Positions 33,527-35,054 of a DNA stretch of 35,054 bases are shown here, piece after piece; within the stretch, counting starts at the first letter, position 1; each line of letters begins with the position of its first letter. Source of the DNA: Candidatus Omnitrophica bacterium CG11_big_fil_rev_8_21_14_0_20_41_12 (lineage in GTDB: Bacteria > Omnitrophota > Gorgyraeia > Gygaellales > Profunditerraquicolaceae); assembly GCA_002796135.1 (NCBI GenBank), contig PCWB01000035.1, forward strand, positions 1-35,054, in the 5' to 3' direction. The notes beneath the pieces are model-generated. The model made no database searches and was not told where the DNA came from. It worked only from the letters and a program-made list of their open reading frames with translations. The translations under genes and the position numbers were made by a program.

Positions 33527-34420
33527 TTACCCTCCCTCTGCTTGAACTTCTAATTTCAAATTGTACTTCTTTATATTATTATCCGCAATCTCCTGAATTT
33601 TTTTAATCTCTTCAGGATTATTGAGGAGATGTTTAAATCTACCCTGGGTTTTTAAATATTCTTCAACCGGCAGAGGCGTGATCTGTTTTCGACCGATCAA
33701 AACTCCGTTTTCATATTCAAACAAAGGATAAAGTCCGGTTTCTACTGCTAACTTTGAAACCGAAAGCATCTGATTTGATTCATGGCGCCAACCCAGAGGA
33801 CAAGATGAATGTATTTGAATATATTTCGGGCCCTTGATAGAAATTGCCTTCTTTACTTTACGTGATAGATCCTGGGGGAAACCGGCAGAAGCTGTGGCAA
33901 CGTAAGGAATCCCGTGTGCCAGGCAAATCTCAGGTATCGGTTTTTTAGGCCGGATGTTTCCCGAAGATTGCCTACCCGCAGGACTAGTTGTAGTATTTGT
34001 ATCAAAAGGAGTCAGCCCGCTTCTCTGCACTCCGGTATTCATATAAGCTTCATTATCATAACAAACATATAAAATATCATGGCCGCGTTCAAGCATACCA
34101 CTTAATGCCTGCAGGCCGATGTCACTGGTTGAGCCATCTCCGCCCTGAGCAATAACATTAGTCGCATCCTTTTTACCTAAATAAATCAACGCCGCCTCAA
34201 CTCCGGAAGCAACCGCAGCAGAATTTTCAAATAAAGAATGAATCCAGGGAACTCCCCAGGCAGTATCCGGATACTTAGTCGAAAAAACTTCCAGACAACC
34301 GGTATTATTGACGACGATAGTGTTGGCGCCCGCAGCTTCAATAACTAAACGCGCAGCAATCGCCTGCCCGCAGCCGGCGCAAGCGGTATGTCCGGATTTA
34401 AATAGAGGGTTATTCTCCAT
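33527..34420 (-). CDS. porB: pyruvate:ferredoxin oxidoreductase, beta subunit
   Basis: A 297-residue thiamine-diphosphate-binding subunit of a 2-oxoacid:ferredoxin oxidoreductase, most like the pyruvate enzyme. C14 and C17 in HTACAGCGQA (11-20) begin the cluster-binding cysteines, C42 (in NTGCLEVF) and a late cysteine (HSSCPLGW) complete the set of four. GGDGSTSDIG (93-102) and YDNEAYMNTG are the thiamine diphosphate motif. It oxidises pyruvate to acetyl-CoA with electrons passing to ferredoxin. It overlaps porA by 11 bases. Confidence 0.92.
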   Translation of the reverse strand: MENNPLFKSGHTACAGCGQAIAARLVIEAAGANTIVVNNTGCLEVFSTKYPDTAWGVPWIHSLFENSAAVASGVEAALIYLGKKDATNVIAQGGDGSTSDIGLQALSGMLERGHDILYVCYDNEAYMNTGVQRSGLTPFDTNTTTSPAGRQSSGNIRPKKPIPEICLAHGIPYVATASAGFPQDLSRKVKKAISIKGPKYIQIHSSCPLGWRHESNQMLSVSKLAVETGLYPLFEYENGVLIGRKQITPLPVEEYLKTQGRFKHLLNNPEEIKKIQEIADNNIKKYNLKLEVQAEGG

Positions 34421-35054
34421 ATTCTTCCTTGAGTAATTCCGGTTTTAAATCTATAAAATCAGAATTAACTTCCTTAGCCGTAAGCCTTCTAAATACTTCC
34501 TGCACAGATTCTAAAGTTATATCTCTTCCGCCGAGTCCGGCGACAAAACTGCTGATGACCTTAGGGCCCTTCTTCTTACCGTAAAATGCCGCTTTGATCT
34601 CAACGGCAATCGGAGCATAGGCACCCAGAGAAACTGCTTTATCTAAAACCGCCACTTTAGGCACATCTTTTAAAGCCTCACAAACTCTTGCGTATGGGAA
34701 CGGACGGAATGAAATAATCCGTAAGAGCCCGACTTTTTTGCCCTTGGCGCGCTGCTCATCGACAACTTCTTTGATCGTGCCGCAAACCGAGCCCATCGCC
34801 ACAATTACTTTTTCGGCATCTTTAAGCTGATATTCCTCGACCAATAAATCTTTATAATCCCGGCCGAAAACAGCGTTAAACTCTTTGCTGATCTGGGATA
34901 AATACCCGATTGATTCCTTCATTGTTTCATGGATGGCAACACGCGCTTCCATATAATAATCCGGGTCGGCTAAAAGCCCCATGGAAATTGGATGCGCCGT
35001 ATCTAATTTATACAACGGCTTATACGCCGGTAAAAACTTATTTACTTTATCCTG
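34410..35054 (-). CDS. porA: pyruvate:ferredoxin oxidoreductase, alpha subunit (C-terminal part, cut by window end)
   Basis: The last 214 residues of the alpha subunit; the frame stays open to base 35054, so the start lies outside the window. AHPISMG (about 20-26), AEKVIVAMGSVCGTIKEVVD and KVGLLRIISFRPFP are conserved in the C-terminal half of PorA, and VAGLGGRDITLESVQEVF is near the end. The gamma and delta subunits are probably encoded just beyond the window, as in the usual porCDAB order. The TTG at 35015 is not a start, since conserved sequence runs across it. Confidence 0.9.
   Translation of the reverse strand, partial: QDKVNKFLPAYKPLYKLDTAHPISMGLLADPDYYMEARVAIHETMKESIGYLSQISKEFNAVFGRDYKDLLVEEYQLKDAEKVIVAMGSVCGTIKEVVDEQRAKGKKVGLLRIISFRPFPYARVCEALKDVPKVAVLDKAVSLGAYAPIAVEIKAAFYGKKKGPKVISSFVAGLGGRDITLESVQEVFRRLTAKEVNSDFIDLKPELLKEEYGE

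Noticed and set aside
1-35054. CRISPR array, tRNA, rRNA or intact insertion sequence
   Set aside because: No regularly spaced direct repeats, no recognisable tRNA or rRNA sequence and no transposase gene were seen on reading the window.

Overview
The window looks like a chromosomal segment of an anaerobic, diderm (Gram-negative-type), uncultivated bacterium of moderate to low GC. Signs of a diderm envelope are an AsmA-like protein and a membrane-anchored SurA/PpiD-like periplasmic protein. Signs of anaerobic life are pyruvate:ferredoxin oxidoreductase with its own small ferredoxin and a ferritin-like protein. The mix of gene types and the many intergenic hairpin repeats remind me of Candidatus Omnitrophota (OP3) genomes. 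That placement is an inference; no rRNA or other marker is present to prove it.

Layout. 1-1300: AT-rich accessory edge with a decayed ORF6N-domain gene and two small membrane proteins, all on the minus strand. 1300-1680: non-coding stretch with two structured repeats and a sigma70-type promoter for a Ski2/Mtr4-like DEVH helicase (1681-3561, plus strand). 3558-31529: nearly 28 kb, all on the minus strand, tightly packed with many 4-bp ATGA-type overlaps. Read in transcription order it runs purB, purL (with two PurS-like modules), purQ, a Cys-less PurF paralogue, purF, [hairpin repeat], purM, slipin, [long repeat], orphan membrane protein, [hairpin repeat], cupin, orphan membrane protein, VanZ-like, ybaB, DUF2157, GDYXXLXY protein, yggT, purD, purE, a TsaC/low-molecular-weight phosphatase fusion, rpiB, glyA, dCMP deaminase, nrdR, bifunctional nuclease, cca, AsmA-like, yjbQ, membrane spermidine-synthase-like protein, macro-Nudix fusion. 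31530-31657: divergent promoter region. 31658-32779: SurA/PpiD-like protein (plus). 32792-32836: strong palindromic terminator shared by converging genes. 32848-35054: porA (cut by the window end), porB, ferritin-like and ferredoxin on the minus strand.

How the genes work together. The core theme is nucleotide supply: de novo purine synthesis (PurF, D, L/Q, M, E, B), one-carbon units and glycine from GlyA, pentose phosphate from RpiB, pyrimidine deoxynucleotides from dCMP deaminase, and control of ribonucleotide reductase by NrdR. purC, purH, purN and purK are not in the window. The tsaC-phosphatase-rpiB-glyA-dCMP deaminase order matches the ywlC-ywlE-ywlF-glyA neighbourhood known from Firmicutes. 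The right edge is a pyruvate oxidation and electron-transfer unit.

Most notable observations: a PurF-like protein whose catalytic cysteine is replaced by serine but which keeps the iron-sulfur ligands and PRPP loop, encoded directly in front of a normal purF; a family of structured intergenic repeats that open GGGTGG and close ACAGGACCC (two short copies, one long copy and one diverged long relative); a TsaC-phosphatase fusion with a likely arginine-phosphatase-type active-site loop; and three promoters that share an unusual spacer sequence as well as their -10 box. I saw no CRISPR array, rRNA, tRNA or intact insertion sequence.
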